This document shows, piece after piece, positions 7,936 to 17,071 of a stretch of 59,003 nt of DNA (position 1 is the first letter of the stretch; every line of letters begins with the position of its first letter). Both the position numbers and the translations under genes were made by a program. Source of the DNA: Pseudooceanicola sp. HF7 (GTDB taxonomy: Bacteria > Pseudomonadota > Alphaproteobacteria > Rhodobacterales > Rhodobacteraceae); NCBI RefSeq assembly GCF_011806405.1, contig NZ_JAATOW010000026.1, forward strand, positions 1 through 59,003, written 5' to 3'. Below the pieces are notes generated by a model that did not search any database, was not told the origin of the DNA, and saw only the letters and a program-made list of their open reading frames with translations.

Positions 7936-8685
7936 ATGTCTGACAGACTTTCAGGACATACGGCGCTGGTGACCGGCGCTGCGCAGGGATTGGGCGAAGC
8001 CATGGCACGGGCCCTCTGGGAGGCCGGCGCCCACGTGGTGCTCTGCGATATTTCCGAGACGCTGGAAAAGACCGCGGCAGGCATCTCTGCCGATGGCACG
8101 CGGGTGTCCTGCAAGCGCTTCGACGTGGCAGAGGAAGCCGCCTGGGAAAACGCCGTGGCCGAGGTCATGGCAGAGCAGGGCAGCCTTGAGATCCTGGTCA
8201 ACAACGCCGCCATGACCCTGTCCAAGCCGCTCTGGGACATCCCGGTAGAGGAATGGGACCGCGTGATGGCGGTGAACCTGCGCGGCCTGTTCCTGGGCTG
8301 CCGCAGCGCGGGCAGGATCATGCGCGACAAGGGCTATGGCCGGATCATCAACCTGTCCTCTCTGGCCGGCCAGCGTGGCGGCGTCGTGGCGGGCGGGCAT
8401 TACTCGGCCAGCAAGGGCGCGATCCTGTCGCTGAGCAAGTGCTTCGCCCAGGAGCTGGCGCCCAATGGCGTGACGGTGAACTGCATCGCGCCCGCGGCGA
8501 TCGAAGGCCCGATGAGCCGCGCCATGCCCAAGGAAAAGGTCGACGGCCTGGCGGCCACCATCCCGGTCCGCCGCCTTGGCCGCGATACCGAGGTCGGCGC
8601 AGCCGCCGTCTACCTGGCCGATCCGGGCAATGGCTACGTCACCGGCAGCACGCTGGACGTGAACGGCGGCGTGCTGATGCGCTAG
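7936..8685 (+). CDS. Short-chain dehydrogenase/reductase (SDR), first paralogue
   Basis: 249 residues, classical SDR. Cofactor loop TGAAQGLG at 13-20, NNAA at 89-92, catalytic Ser in NLSS (139-142) and YSASK at 156-160. Asp38 after the second strand (VVLCDIS) suggests NAD(H) preference. ATG at 7936 has GGAG six bases upstream; a TTG one codon earlier is less likely. It oxidises or reduces a hydroxyl/carbonyl group of the pathway intermediate. It is a close paralogue of the SDR at 17072-17815 (both contain INLSSLAGQRGG and GVTVNCIAP) and, like it, sits next to a 124-aa small protein. Confidence 0.92.
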   Translation: MSDRLSGHTALVTGAAQGLGEAMARALWEAGAHVVLCDISETLEKTAAGISADGTRVSCKRFDVAEEAAWENAVAEVMAEQGSLEILVNNAAMTLSKPLWDIPVEEWDRVMAVNLRGLFLGCRSAGRIMRDKGYGRIINLSSLAGQRGGVVAGGHYSASKGAILSLSKCFAQELAPNGVTVNCIAPAAIEGPMSRAMPKEKVDGLAATIPVRRLGRDTEVGAAAVYLADPGNGYVTGSTLDVNGGVLMR

Positions 8686-8730
8686 GCGCGCCCCCCCTCT
8701 CTCAACTTCAAGAAAACCAAAGGAAAGCAA

Positions 8731-9105
8731 ATGGCTGTAGAATTCCAGGCCCCGGAAATCCCCACCCCTCACCGCGTCATCTTCCTGGGCGCCTCCACCG
8801 ACGGCTGGTTCACCGCCAGCGGCGAGGAGCGCCGGGAAAAGGTGCTGCCACGCATGAAGAAGATGTTCGCGGACTGGGCCGACATGGGCGCCAAGACCCT
8901 GGCGACGCTGGATGACGACCTGTTCATGGTCGGCCAGCCCAGCACCCCGGATTTCACCTGGTACCTGATCTTTGAAGTGCCGGACCAGAAGACCATCGCG
9001 GCGATGATCCAATGCGTCCGCCAGGACATCGACGGTGTGCGACTGGACCGCTACATGCGGCTGGAAGCCCGCGTCGGCCGCCCCTTCTTCCTGCTGGAAA
9101 GCTGA
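8731..9105 (+). CDS. 124-aa small protein, paired with the SDR (first paralogue)
   Basis: 124 residues, no signal peptide or membrane segment; probably a compact alpha/beta fold. Same length as the product of 17817-18191, with identical elements at identical positions: ASGEE at 29-33 and TLDDDL at 59-64, then a shared R-Y-x-x-x-x-R-x-G-P-x-F ending pattern. From memory it recalls the small IacB-type proteins of indole-3-acetate catabolic clusters, which are also encoded with SDRs; this could not be checked. Start ATG follows AAAGGAAAG. It lies between the SDR and livG, so it belongs to a transporter-linked catabolic operon. Confidence 0.75.
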   Translation: MAVEFQAPEIPTPHRVIFLGASTDGWFTASGEERREKVLPRMKKMFADWADMGAKTLATLDDDLFMVGQPSTPDFTWYLIFEVPDQKTIAAMIQCVRQDIDGVRLDRYMRLEARVGRPFFLLES

Positions 9106-9113
9106 GGCGGATC

Positions 9114-9911
9114 ATGACCGCGACGGCATCCCCCCAAGGGTCGAGCGAGCCTATCCTGCGCGTGGAAGAGGCCTGCGTCAGCTACGGCAAGCTGCAGGTC
9201 CTCCACGCGGCCAGCTTCGAGGTGCCGCGCGGCCAGATCACCGGGCTGATCGGTCCGAACGGCGCGGGGAAATCCACGCTGTTCAACGCGATCACGGGCA
9301 ATGTCCCGCTGAGCTCGGGCAAGATCACCAGGGAGGGCAGGCTGATTTCCGGCCTGTCCCCGAACCGGATCTTCGCCTCCGGCGTGGCGCGGACCTTCCA
9401 GATCCCGCGCCCCTTCGCCCGCATGAGCGTGTTCGAGAACGTCCTGGTCTCTGCCCCCGGGCAGGCCGGGGAAACCGCCTGGCGCGCTCTGCTGCAGATG
9501 CGGCGCGTGGCACGGCAGGAACGCGCGCTGCGCGACCGGGTGCGCGACGTCGTCTCCTTCTGCGGGCTCGACCCGGTGCGGGACCTGCCGGCGGGCTCGA
9601 TTTCGGGCGGCCAGCAGAAGCTGCTGGAACTGGCCCGGGTACTGATCGCGGATCCCGAGCTTATCCTGCTGGATGAGCCCGCCGCCGGCGTGAACCCCCG
9701 CCTGCTGGACACGCTGGTGGACAAGATCGTGACCCTGAACGGACAGGGCAAATCCTTCCTGGTGATCGAGCACAACATGGACATGGTCATGTCCCTTTGC
9801 GACCCGATCGTCGTGCTGGCGCGCGGCTCCGTGATCCTGGCGGGATCGGCGGCAGAGGTGGCGGCAGATCCCCAGGTCATCGAAGCCTACCTGGGAGGGG
9901 AAGCGGCATGA
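9114..9911 (+). CDS. Branched-chain-type ABC transporter ATPase (LivG family)
   Basis: 265 residues. Walker A GPNGAGKST (about 46-54), signature ISGGQQKLLELARVL (about 163-177), Walker B LILLDEPAAGVNP (about 183-195) and the C-terminal IEHNMDMVMSLCDPIVVLARG element typical of LivG. The ATG at 9114, 8 bp after the small-protein stop, is preceded by GAGGCGG; a longer frame starting at 9012 overlaps the small gene and was not used. Four-base overlap with livF. Energises uptake of an amino-acid-like or aromatic acid substrate. Confidence 0.92.
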   Translation: MTATASPQGSSEPILRVEEACVSYGKLQVLHAASFEVPRGQITGLIGPNGAGKSTLFNAITGNVPLSSGKITREGRLISGLSPNRIFASGVARTFQIPRPFARMSVFENVLVSAPGQAGETAWRALLQMRRVARQERALRDRVRDVVSFCGLDPVRDLPAGSISGGQQKLLELARVLIADPELILLDEPAAGVNPRLLDTLVDKIVTLNGQGKSFLVIEHNMDMVMSLCDPIVVLARGSVILAGSAAEVAADPQVIEAYLGGEAA

Positions 9912-10639
9912 GTGCCCTGCTTGAACTGACAGGCGTCATCGGGGGCTATTCCCCCGAGCTACCGATCCTGCACGGGATCGACATGCAGGTCGACGCCGGC
10001 GAATTCGTGACCATCATCGGCCCGAACGGCGCCGGCAAATCCACCGCGATGAAGGCGATTGCCGGGCTGGTGCGCATCACCGAGGGGCGCGTCACGCTGG
10101 ACGGGCGCGACATCACCAACCATCCCACGGAAGAGATGGCAGAGGCCGGCATGGCCTTCGTGCCCCAGACCGCCAATATCTTCACCACGCTCACCATCGA
10201 CGAGAACCTCAAGCTGGGCGCGCATACCCTGCCGCGCAAGCAGGCCGCGCAGCGCATCGCCCAGGCCTATGAGCGTTTCCCGGACCTGGTGAAGTTCCGC
10301 GACAGCGCCGCGCGCAGCCTGTCGGGCGGGCAACGCCAGATGCTGGCCGTGGCCCGCGCGCTGCTCTGTGCGCCGCGCCTGGTCATGCTGGACGAACCAA
10401 GCGCGGGGCTGGCCCCCAACATCGTCCAGGATGTCTTCGTCATGCTGCGCCGCCTGGCAGATGACGGCGTTGCCGTGCTGATGGTCGAACAGAACGCCAA
10501 GGGCGCCATGGCCGTTTCGGACCGCACCTACGTGCTGGCCGAGGGCGAGAACCGCATCAGCGGCACCTCGCAGGAGATGCTCAACAACCCCGAGGTAAAG
10601 GCCATCTACCTTGGGAATGCCGGAAGGAAATCCGCATGA
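9908..10639 (+). CDS. Branched-chain-type ABC transporter ATPase (LivF family)
   Basis: 243 residues. Walker A GPNGAGKST (about 38-46), signature LSGGQRQMLAVARAL (about 138-152), Walker B LVMLDEPSAGLAPN (about 158-171), and the LivF-type MVEQNAKGAMAVSDR near 196-210. ATGA overlaps with livG upstream and livH downstream couple the three genes. Confidence 0.93.
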   Translation: MSALLELTGVIGGYSPELPILHGIDMQVDAGEFVTIIGPNGAGKSTAMKAIAGLVRITEGRVTLDGRDITNHPTEEMAEAGMAFVPQTANIFTTLTIDENLKLGAHTLPRKQAAQRIAQAYERFPDLVKFRDSAARSLSGGQRQMLAVARALLCAPRLVMLDEPSAGLAPNIVQDVFVMLRRLADDGVAVLMVEQNAKGAMAVSDRTYVLAEGENRISGTSQEMLNNPEVKAIYLGNAGRKSA

Positions 10640-11541
10640 TACAGGCAATCGCCGACGGGCTGTCGACCGGTGCCATCATCGCGCTTGGCGCCATGGGTGT
10701 GACACTGGTCATGGGCATCCTGCGTTTCACCAATTTCGCCCATGCCGAATACCTGACCTGGGGGGCCTACATGGCCCTGGCCGTCCTGTCGGTCACGGGC
10801 CTGGATGCGGGCCAGACCGGCCCGTTCCGCTTTGGCCTTGGCCTGGTGCTGGCCACGGTGATCGCGGTCGTGCTGACCGTCGCCCTGGCGCTGGCGATCG
10901 ATTACCTGGTCTTCCGCCGCCTGCGGGGCCGGGTGAACCACATCACGCTGGTCTTCGCCTCTTTCGGGGTGGCGCTGATCGTGCGCTATTCCATCCACCT
11001 GATCTTCGGGGGCGCGGCGCATTACTATTCCAACGACCTGCAGATCGCCTGGCTGATCGGCGATGGGCTGCGGGTGATGCCGGATCAGGCGCTGGTCTTC
11101 GCGCTGGCGCTGCTGGTCTCTGTCGTGCTGTTCCTCTTCCTCAAGTACAGCGCCCTGGGGCTGGCGATGCGCGGCGTGGCGGAAAACCCCGCCCTTGCCG
11201 CCATCAACGGCGTGCATTTCCGCAAGATCCTGTTCTGGACCTGGGCTATCGGCGGCGGCCTCGCGGCGGTGTCGGGCGTCTTTTACGGCATGACCGTGCA
11301 GATCCGCCCCGACATGGGCTTCCAGCTGCTGCTGCCGATCTTCGCCGCCGCCATCCTTGGCGGGATCGGCAATGTCGTCGGCGCCCTGTTCGGCGGTTTC
11401 ATCGTCGCCCTGATCGAGGCCATCGCCCTGCTGTGGATCCCGGCCGGTTACAAGATCGCCGTGCCCTTCGTCGTGCTGCTCCTAGTGCTCTGGCTCTGCC
11501 CCAGGGGGCTGTTCAAAGGCTCTTCCGGAGGTTCCAAATGA
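10636..11541 (+). CDS. Branched-chain-type ABC transporter permease (LivH family)
   Basis: 301 residues, eight or so membrane segments. Conserved LivH features include GLSTGAIIALGAMGVTLV at the N-terminus, GLAMRGVAENPALAAINGV (about 175-193) and AAILGGIGNVVGALFGGFI (about 238-256). Starts in an ATGA overlap with livF and ends in a 4-bp overlap with livM. Confidence 0.92.
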   Translation: MIQAIADGLSTGAIIALGAMGVTLVMGILRFTNFAHAEYLTWGAYMALAVLSVTGLDAGQTGPFRFGLGLVLATVIAVVLTVALALAIDYLVFRRLRGRVNHITLVFASFGVALIVRYSIHLIFGGAAHYYSNDLQIAWLIGDGLRVMPDQALVFALALLVSVVLFLFLKYSALGLAMRGVAENPALAAINGVHFRKILFWTWAIGGGLAAVSGVFYGMTVQIRPDMGFQLLLPIFAAAILGGIGNVVGALFGGFIVALIEAIALLWIPAGYKIAVPFVVLLLVLWLCPRGLFKGSSGGSK

Positions 11542-12479
11542 CTGGTCTTCTTGCCTATTTCGTCTTCTTCGCCACCATCGCCACGATTTACGCGATCATC
11601 GTCATGGGGCTGAACATCCAATGGGGCTTCACCGGCCTGTTCAACGCCGGGGTGGTGGGGTTCTACGCCATCGGGGCCTATGCCTGTGCCATCCTGACCG
11701 GCCCGGCGCGCGACACTCTGATCGGCGGCTTCGGGATGCCCTTCCTGGTCGGGCTTGCCGGGGCGGCGCTGGCCGCCGCGCTGGCCGGGCTGGTGGTGGC
11801 CCTGATCACCCTGCGGCTAAGCGAGGAATACCTGGCCATCGCCACCTTCGGCATCGGGCTGACCGTGCAGCTGGTGGCCCTGAACGCCGCCGGGCTGACC
11901 GGCGGGGCCAACGGACTTTATGGGCTGCCGCGCCCCTTCTGGAGCCTCTTTGACTCCGTGCAGGCCTTCAACCTGTTCTACCTTGTCTTCGTGGTCGTCA
12001 TAGGGCTGCTGGTCTGGGCGCTTCTGGCCCGGCTGGTGCGCTCGCCCTGGGGGCGCCTGCTGCGCGCCATCCGCGAAGATGACGTGGCCGCGCGGTCCCT
12101 GGGCAAGAACCCGGTCTCCGTCCGGGTGCAGAGCTTCGTCATCGGCTCGGCCATCATGGGCACGGCGGGCGCGCTTTACACCGGCTACGTCGGCTTCATC
12201 AGCCCGATCGACTTCATCCCGATCCTGACCTTCCAGATCTGGGCCATGCTCATCGTCGGCGGCTCCGGCAGCCTTCTGGGCGGGGTGATCGGATCCTTCG
12301 TGATCTGGCTGATCTGGACAGGCAGCGGCACGCTGCTCAGCCGCCTGGCGCCGCCCGACCTGCAGGCCCAGTCCAGCGCGGTGCAGGTGGTGCTGATCGG
12401 TCTGATCATCGTGCTGACCATCCTCATCCGCCCCCGCGGGCTGATCGGCGAGAAAAGCGCCGTTTCGTCAAAGAAATAA
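11538..12479 (+). CDS. Branched-chain-type ABC transporter permease (LivM family)
   Basis: 313 residues, about ten hydrophobic segments. NIQWGFTGLFNAGVVGFYAIGAY near 25-47 and GRLLRAIREDDVAARSLGKNP (about 174-194) are LivM hallmarks. The ATG at 11538 follows CCGGAGG. The longer frame running through livH is a shadow. Followed by the binding-protein gene after 25 bp. Confidence 0.92.
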   Translation: MTGLLAYFVFFATIATIYAIIVMGLNIQWGFTGLFNAGVVGFYAIGAYACAILTGPARDTLIGGFGMPFLVGLAGAALAAALAGLVVALITLRLSEEYLAIATFGIGLTVQLVALNAAGLTGGANGLYGLPRPFWSLFDSVQAFNLFYLVFVVVIGLLVWALLARLVRSPWGRLLRAIREDDVAARSLGKNPVSVRVQSFVIGSAIMGTAGALYTGYVGFISPIDFIPILTFQIWAMLIVGGSGSLLGGVIGSFVIWLIWTGSGTLLSRLAPPDLQAQSSAVQVVLIGLIIVLTILIRPRGLIGEKSAVSSKK

Positions 12480-12504
12480 TAAAACTGCAACAAGGAGTTA
12501 AGAG

Positions 12505-13779
12505 ATGAGATCCCATTTCAGGAAACTCGCCGCGGCACTGGCGCTTGCGCTGTGCTCGGCCCTGCCCGCCGCCGCGCAGGACTGCCCGATCAGGATCGGC
12601 GCGATACTGTCGCTGACCGGTTCGCTCGGCTCTGTCGGTGAGGCGATCGGCGAAGCCGGCAAGCTGGCCGTGGACGAGGTCAACGCCGCCGGCGGCGTGA
12701 ACGGCTGCCAGGTGGAATACCTGCTGCGCGACGACCAGGGCCAGCCCTCCGTCGGCCTTGATGCGGCCAAGTCGCTGGTAGAGATCGACCGCGTGTCGGT
12801 CCTGCTGGGCGCCATCCAGAGCGGCATCAGCATGCCGATCCTGACATCCGTCGCGATCCCCTCCGGCATTCCGCAGGTCAGCTGCTGCTCCACCGCGCCC
12901 AGCTTCACCACCCTGGCCGCCGAAGGCGGGACAGAAGGCCTGTGGTTCCGCACCATTCCCACCGTGCGCCCCCAGGGGATCATCATGGCCGAAAAGGCCC
13001 GCGAAATGGGCTATGAGAACCCGGCGGTGATCTACGTGAACTCCGACTACGGCAGCAGCCTGGCCCATGCCTTTGAAGAGGCCGCGACGGCCCAGGGCCT
13101 GACCGTCTCCAGCATGGTGCCCTACCAGCAGGAGCAATCCTCCTACCGGGCAGAGGTTTCGACGGCGCTGCGCGGCAAGCCGGATTCCCTGTTCCTGATC
13201 GCCTTCCCCGCCGATGGCGCCAACGCGCTGCGCGAATGGCTGTCGCTGGGCGGTCCGCAAACGCTGATGCTGTCCAACGCCCTGCGCGCCGAGGAGTTCG
13301 TCTCGGCCGTCGGGCCAAAGTACCTGTCCCAGGCCATCGGCATCGACAATTCCCAGATCGAGGGCGAGTCCGTCGACATCTTCGAACAGGCCTGGAGCAC
13401 GGCCTATGGCACCTCTCCGGACGGGCCGGCGCTGCACAACATGTACGATGCGGCCATGTCGGTGATGCTGGCGATGCAAGCCGGCGGCAGCGTGGATGGG
13501 CAGAGCATCGCGGAAAACCTGCGCGCCGTCACCGGAGAGGGCACGCCCGTACTGACCGGGACCGAGGGCTTCGCCCAAGCGAAAGAGCTGCTCGCCGCCG
13601 GTGAGAAGATCGCCTACCACGGCGCCACCGGGGCCTTCACCTTTGACGAATTCGGTGACGTGGCAGGGCCCTACGTCATCTACTCGGTCAAGGAAGACGG
13701 CAGTTTCGGTGAGGTCGATACCTGGGACACCGCGCGCGTGGACGCCGCCGTCCAGGCCTTTAACGACTCCCTCAAGTAG
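12505..13779 (+). CDS. Branched-chain-type ABC transporter substrate-binding protein (LivK/peripla_BP_6)
   Basis: 424 residues. Signal peptide of about 24 residues (hydrophobic ALALALCSALPAAA then AQD). Mature start CPIRIGAILSLTGSLGSVGE is the classical type I periplasmic fold opening for Liv-type receptors. It has an unusual Cys-Cys pair (QVSCCST, about 130-136) and a strong AAGGAG ribosome site. The gene comes last in the operon, a rarer position for the receptor. The ligand is unknown; the adjoining SDR, FAD oxidase and aldolases suggest a hydroxylated or aromatic acid. Confidence 0.92.
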   Translation: MRSHFRKLAAALALALCSALPAAAQDCPIRIGAILSLTGSLGSVGEAIGEAGKLAVDEVNAAGGVNGCQVEYLLRDDQGQPSVGLDAAKSLVEIDRVSVLLGAIQSGISMPILTSVAIPSGIPQVSCCSTAPSFTTLAAEGGTEGLWFRTIPTVRPQGIIMAEKAREMGYENPAVIYVNSDYGSSLAHAFEEAATAQGLTVSSMVPYQQEQSSYRAEVSTALRGKPDSLFLIAFPADGANALREWLSLGGPQTLMLSNALRAEEFVSAVGPKYLSQAIGIDNSQIEGESVDIFEQAWSTAYGTSPDGPALHNMYDAAMSVMLAMQAGGSVDGQSIAENLRAVTGEGTPVLTGTEGFAQAKELLAAGEKIAYHGATGAFTFDEFGDVAGPYVIYSVKEDGSFGEVDTWDTARVDAAVQAFNDSLK

Positions 13780-13806
13780 GCAACGCGCCTTTCCCGGATC
13801 GGACGC

Positions 13807-14598
13807 TCAGGCGTCCGGTCCCCCCAGGAAGGCCGGGCGGTCCCGCCGCAACCGGCGTCCACTTGCCCGCTCCCATTCCCCTTCGATCTGGGTCATCCGC
13901 CGGTCCAGCGTCTCCGCCAGGGCCTTGCGATCCCCCGCCTTCAGCGCCGTCAGCGTATCATCCAGGTAGCCAAGCGCCCGCGCCATGTCATCCGGCGAGC
14001 GCAGCGTCAGGATGCGCAGGGAATCCAGCCAGGTCAGCAGCATGGTCATCATCCGGATCAGCAGGCCGTTGCGAGTGGCCGCGGCCATCGCCAGGTCGAA
14101 CCGCATGGAGGCCACGCTGAGCACATGGCGCATGTCCTCTGTCACCACCTCCGTCGGCGCACCGCTGATCCGCTGGCGGGCAAAGTCGATGGCCTGTTCC
14201 ATCGCCTCGATATCCGCTTCGGTCAGGTTCATGGTGGCCACTTCGGCGATATGCGGCATGACCAGCCGGCGGGCATCCAGCACGTCGATCATTTCCTGTG
14301 GCGTGATCGAGAGGGATGGATAGATGAACTCCGGCGGCACCATCTCGCTGGCGATGAAGCTGCCGCCCCCTGCCCCGGCCCGGATATCCAGGAAGCCCGC
14401 CTCTGCCAGTAGGCGCAGGGCCTCGCGCACGGTCACGCGGCTGACCTCCAGCTGCTGGGCCAGGATCCGTTCAGAGGGAAGCTTGTCCCCGGTGCGGACC
14501 TGGCCGTTGCGGATGGCCAGGGCAATCTGCCGGGCGGCTTCCTCGCTTGCCTTGGGCAGGACCAGCGGCGAAAGGGTCAGGGGCGAGGTGTCGCGCAT
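13807..14598 (-). CDS. GntR-family (FadR/FCD subfamily) transcriptional regulator, first copy
   Basis: 263 residues from ATG 14598; an in-frame TTG at 14631 would add 11 residues but has no ribosome site and would run into the operator-like island. N-terminal winged helix with LPSERILAQQLEVSRVTVREA, C-terminal all-helical effector domain. It shares with the second GntR (18340-19134) the ending W-E-[RK]-x-[ST]-GRRL-x-RD-x-P-x-FL, so the two are paralogues. Convergent with the liv operon; a GC-rich hairpin GGACGC/GCGTCC (13801-13816) overlaps its 3' end. Probably represses or activates the divergent FAD-oxidase gene and the transporter operons in response to a carboxylate. Confidence 0.9.
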   Translation of the reverse strand: MRDTSPLTLSPLVLPKASEEAARQIALAIRNGQVRTGDKLPSERILAQQLEVSRVTVREALRLLAEAGFLDIRAGAGGGSFIASEMVPPEFIYPSLSITPQEMIDVLDARRLVMPHIAEVATMNLTEADIEAMEQAIDFARQRISGAPTEVVTEDMRHVLSVASMRFDLAMAAATRNGLLIRMMTMLLTWLDSLRILTLRSPDDMARALGYLDDTLTALKAGDRKALAETLDRRMTQIEGEWERASGRRLRRDRPAFLGGPDA

Positions 14599-14631
14599 CT
14601 CTGTAGCTATCCGGATAAGTGAGGAAACCAA

Positions 14632-14656
14632 TTTCGGGTTATTTGTATTCCATTTA
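14632..14656. promoter_or_regulatory. Candidate GntR operator upstream of the first GntR gene
   Basis: TTTCGG-N11-TTCCA in an AT-rich island just upstream of the chosen ATG of the regulator, the usual place for autoregulation. The right half-site deviates from the better copies at 14775 and 18209. Confidence 0.3.
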
Positions 14657-14774
14657 AACAGGGGGCGCCATAGCGAAGCCCGCGCTATGGGGCGGAAAAC
14701 TGCGGTCCGCCAGCACCGTAGAGCAGACGCAGGGGCGGAAAACCCCGGATCGGCACCATCTTCCTTGGCTATTT

Positions 14775-14799
14775 ATCGGTTTTGTTTTATACCGAAAAT
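14775..14799. promoter_or_regulatory. Candidate GntR operator upstream of the FAD-oxidase gene
   Basis: CGGT-N10-ACCG (14777-14794) flanked by TAT and AAAAT, about 45 bp upstream of the oxidase start. Exactly the same half-sites and spacing occur at 18211-18228. Confidence 0.5.
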
Positions 14800-14839
14800 A
14801 GAACTCACCCCCTCCGATCCCCTGTCCAAAGGCAAGCCC

Positions 14840-16237
14840 ATGAGCGATTTCCTGACCCTGTTGACCGACACCCTGGCAGAGGGAGTCGTGACCGCCTCTG
14901 ACGATGTGCCCGCGCGGTATCACCATGACTGGGCCGGGCTGCCCGCGGTGCGCCCCCTGGCGCTGGTCCGCCCCCGGACCACGCAAGAGGTCTCTGATAC
15001 CCTGCGGCTGTGCCATGAAAACGGGGTGCCGGTGGTCCCGCAGGGCGGGCTGACGGGGATCTCCGGCGCCGCCCATCCGGAAGCGGCCGGCATCGTCCTG
15101 TCGCTGGAACGGATGAACGCGATCCGCGCCGTGAACCCCCGCGATGCCACGATGAGCGCCGAGGCCGGCGTGATCCTTGAGGCCGCGCAGGGCGCCGCCG
15201 CTGATGCGGACCTGATGCTGGCCATCGACATCGGCGCGCGCGGCTCCTGCCAGCTGGGCGGGGTGATCGCCACCAACGCGGGCGGGCATAACGTGGTGCG
15301 CTACGGCATGACCCGGGACCAGGTGCTGGGGCTTGAGGTGGTGCTGGCCGATGGCACCATCCTTGAAGACATGAACACCCTGGTGAAGAACAACGCGGGC
15401 CTTGACCTCAAGCAGCTCTTCATCGGCTCAGAGGGGCTTCTGGGCGTGATCACCGCCTGCGTCCTGCGCCTGCACCCGGCCAGCCCGGCACGCGAAACGG
15501 CCCTGGTCGGCTGCGCGAGCACCGATGACGCGATCGAGGTGCTGAACAAGGCCCGCACCGGCCTTGGCTCCATGCTGACGGCCTTCGAGGTGATGTGGGC
15601 CAGCTTCCATGACACCATGGCCAGCCGCTGCGACGTGCCCACCCCGCTCAGCGGCAAGCACGCCGTCTACATCATCGTGGAGGCCCGCGGCCCCCAGGGC
15701 GACAGCACGCGCCAGGCGCTGGAAGGCTTCCTTGAAACCGCCTTTGAAAGCGGGTTGATCGAGGACGCGGTCCTGGCGAACTCGGTCCGTGAAGAGCACG
15801 CGATCTGGGCCGTGCGCGAAACCCCTGCCGAATATGCCACCGTCCTGGGGCCGGTCATTCCCTTCGACATCGGCATTCCCACCGACCGGATGGCAGAGAC
15901 CGTGGCAAAGGTCGAAGCGCGGATCCAGCAAGGCTGGCCGGATGCGCTCGCCCTGTTCTACGGCCATATCGGGGACAACAACCTGCACCTCGTGGTCCAT
16001 GTCCCCGCCGCCGGCGACACCCAGCCGGAGGCAGAGGTCAAGGCCGCCGTCTATGCCATTGTCCGCGACATGGGCGGCACGATTTCCGCCGAACACGGGA
16101 TCGGCGCGATCAAGCGGGACTACATGCATTATTCCCGCACGCAGACCCACCTGCGCCTGATGCAATCGGTGAAGACAGCGCTGGATCCCAAGGGGATCAT
16201 GAACCCGGGCAAGGGGTTCGATCAGCTTGCCTCCTGA
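14840..16237 (+). CDS. FAD-linked oxidase, GlcD/D-2-hydroxyacid dehydrogenase type
   Basis: 465 residues from ATG 14840; the much longer frame upstream runs antisense through the GntR gene and was cut. FAD-binding (PCMH) motifs GGLTGISGAAHPEAAGI (about 66-82) and GGVIATNAGGHNVVRYG (about 139-155); C-terminal half with FYGHIGDNNLHLVVHV (about 372-387) and SAEHGIGAIK, the usual metal/substrate elements of the glycolate oxidase GlcD, D-lactate dehydrogenase and D-2-hydroxyglutarate dehydrogenase family. Oxidises a 2-hydroxy acid to the 2-oxo acid. The aldolase genes nearby would cleave or form such 2-oxo acids. Confidence 0.9.
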   Translation: MSDFLTLLTDTLAEGVVTASDDVPARYHHDWAGLPAVRPLALVRPRTTQEVSDTLRLCHENGVPVVPQGGLTGISGAAHPEAAGIVLSLERMNAIRAVNPRDATMSAEAGVILEAAQGAAADADLMLAIDIGARGSCQLGGVIATNAGGHNVVRYGMTRDQVLGLEVVLADGTILEDMNTLVKNNAGLDLKQLFIGSEGLLGVITACVLRLHPASPARETALVGCASTDDAIEVLNKARTGLGSMLTAFEVMWASFHDTMASRCDVPTPLSGKHAVYIIVEARGPQGDSTRQALEGFLETAFESGLIEDAVLANSVREEHAIWAVRETPAEYATVLGPVIPFDIGIPTDRMAETVAKVEARIQQGWPDALALFYGHIGDNNLHLVVHVPAAGDTQPEAEVKAAVYAIVRDMGGTISAEHGIGAIKRDYMHYSRTQTHLRLMQSVKTALDPKGIMNPGKGFDQLAS

Positions 16238-16240
16238 TGC

Positions 16241-16278
16241 AAAAAGGCCCCCGAAACGGCATGCTTCGGGGGCCTTTT
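16241..16278. terminator. Bidirectional intrinsic terminator
   Basis: GGCCCCCGAA pairs with TTCGGGGGCC around a 9-nt loop (about 16246-16274). A run of A precedes it and TTTT follows, so it can stop both the FAD-oxidase transcript (plus) and the HpcH-SDR transcript (minus). Confidence 0.9.
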
Positions 16279-16294
16279 CCGTGCTGTCGCGGGG

Positions 16295-17020
16295 TCAGGC
16301 GAACTGGTCTCTTACCGCCCCGGACAGGATCATCGCGTCACTGCCCTGCACGACGAAATGCGCCCAGTCCAGGTCCGCATCCGCCGTGGCACGATCCGGA
16401 GAGAAGACACCGCAGGGCACGGCCAGCCGTTTGGCGACCTCGACGATGCGGGCGATCGCATCGGCAAGCGTCAGATCAGAACCCGAGGCCGCAAGGGCCA
16501 CGCCAAGGTCGCCCGGACCGATCATGATGTAATCGAGCCCTTCGGTGGCCAGAATCTCTTCAAGGTTCTCCAGCGCCTCCATGGTCTCGATCTGGATGCC
16601 GATCAGCGGCGCGGGGGCCTCAAGCAGGGAAGCGATGGCATAGCCGTAGCCCGCCGCGCGGCCCGGCCCCACCCCGCGCACGCCCTGCGGCGGATAGCGA
16701 GAGGCCGCGACGCAGCGGCGTGCCTCTTCCGGGGTAGACACGCGCGGCACCATGACCCCGGCGGCCCCGGCATCCAGCACCTCTGCGATCAGGTGGGGCA
16801 GCGCATCTGGAACACGCACCAGCACATGACCGCCCCGGCATTGCGCGGCGCGCAGGACGTTCAGCAGCGCCTCGCCGCGAAACTGGGAATGTTCGCCATC
16901 CGCACAGATGAAATCCACGCCCGCAAGGCACAGGGTCTCTGTCACGGCCGGATAGGGGAACCCCTGGAAAGTGCCGCGCATCTTGGCGGCGGGGTTCAGG
17001 AAAGTATCACGAAAGGTCAT
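16295..17020 (-). CDS. HpcH/HpaI-family class II aldolase (2-oxo-acid aldolase)
   Basis: 241 residues, TIM-barrel size. FICADGEHSQF (about 37-47) supplies the catalytic His-type element, VMVPRVSTPEEARRCV follows, GVRGVGPGRAAGYG (about 114-127), then IGIQIETMEALEN (about 140-152) and MIGPGDLGVAL (about 166-176) with the metal-binding Glu and Asp known for HpaI. Catalyses reversible retro-aldol cleavage of a 4-hydroxy-2-oxo acid, generally to pyruvate. ATG follows GGAGG on the minus strand. Downstream of the SDR/small-protein pair on the same strand, 51 bp after the SDR. Confidence 0.9.
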   Translation of the reverse strand: MTFRDTFLNPAAKMRGTFQGFPYPAVTETLCLAGVDFICADGEHSQFRGEALLNVLRAAQCRGGHVLVRVPDALPHLIAEVLDAGAAGVMVPRVSTPEEARRCVAASRYPPQGVRGVGPGRAAGYGYAIASLLEAPAPLIGIQIETMEALENLEEILATEGLDYIMIGPGDLGVALAASGSDLTLADAIARIVEVAKRLAVPCGVFSPDRATADADLDWAHFVVQGSDAMILSGAVRDQFA

Positions 17021-17071
17021 GGGCCTCCGAGGGTTTAAGCTGGGAAGACCGGGCGGCGTGCCGCCCGATCC

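Noticed and set aside
9012-9113. Upstream extension of livG
   Set aside because: Overlaps the 124-aa gene in another frame; the ATG at 9114 has a ribosome site and begins at the homologous region.
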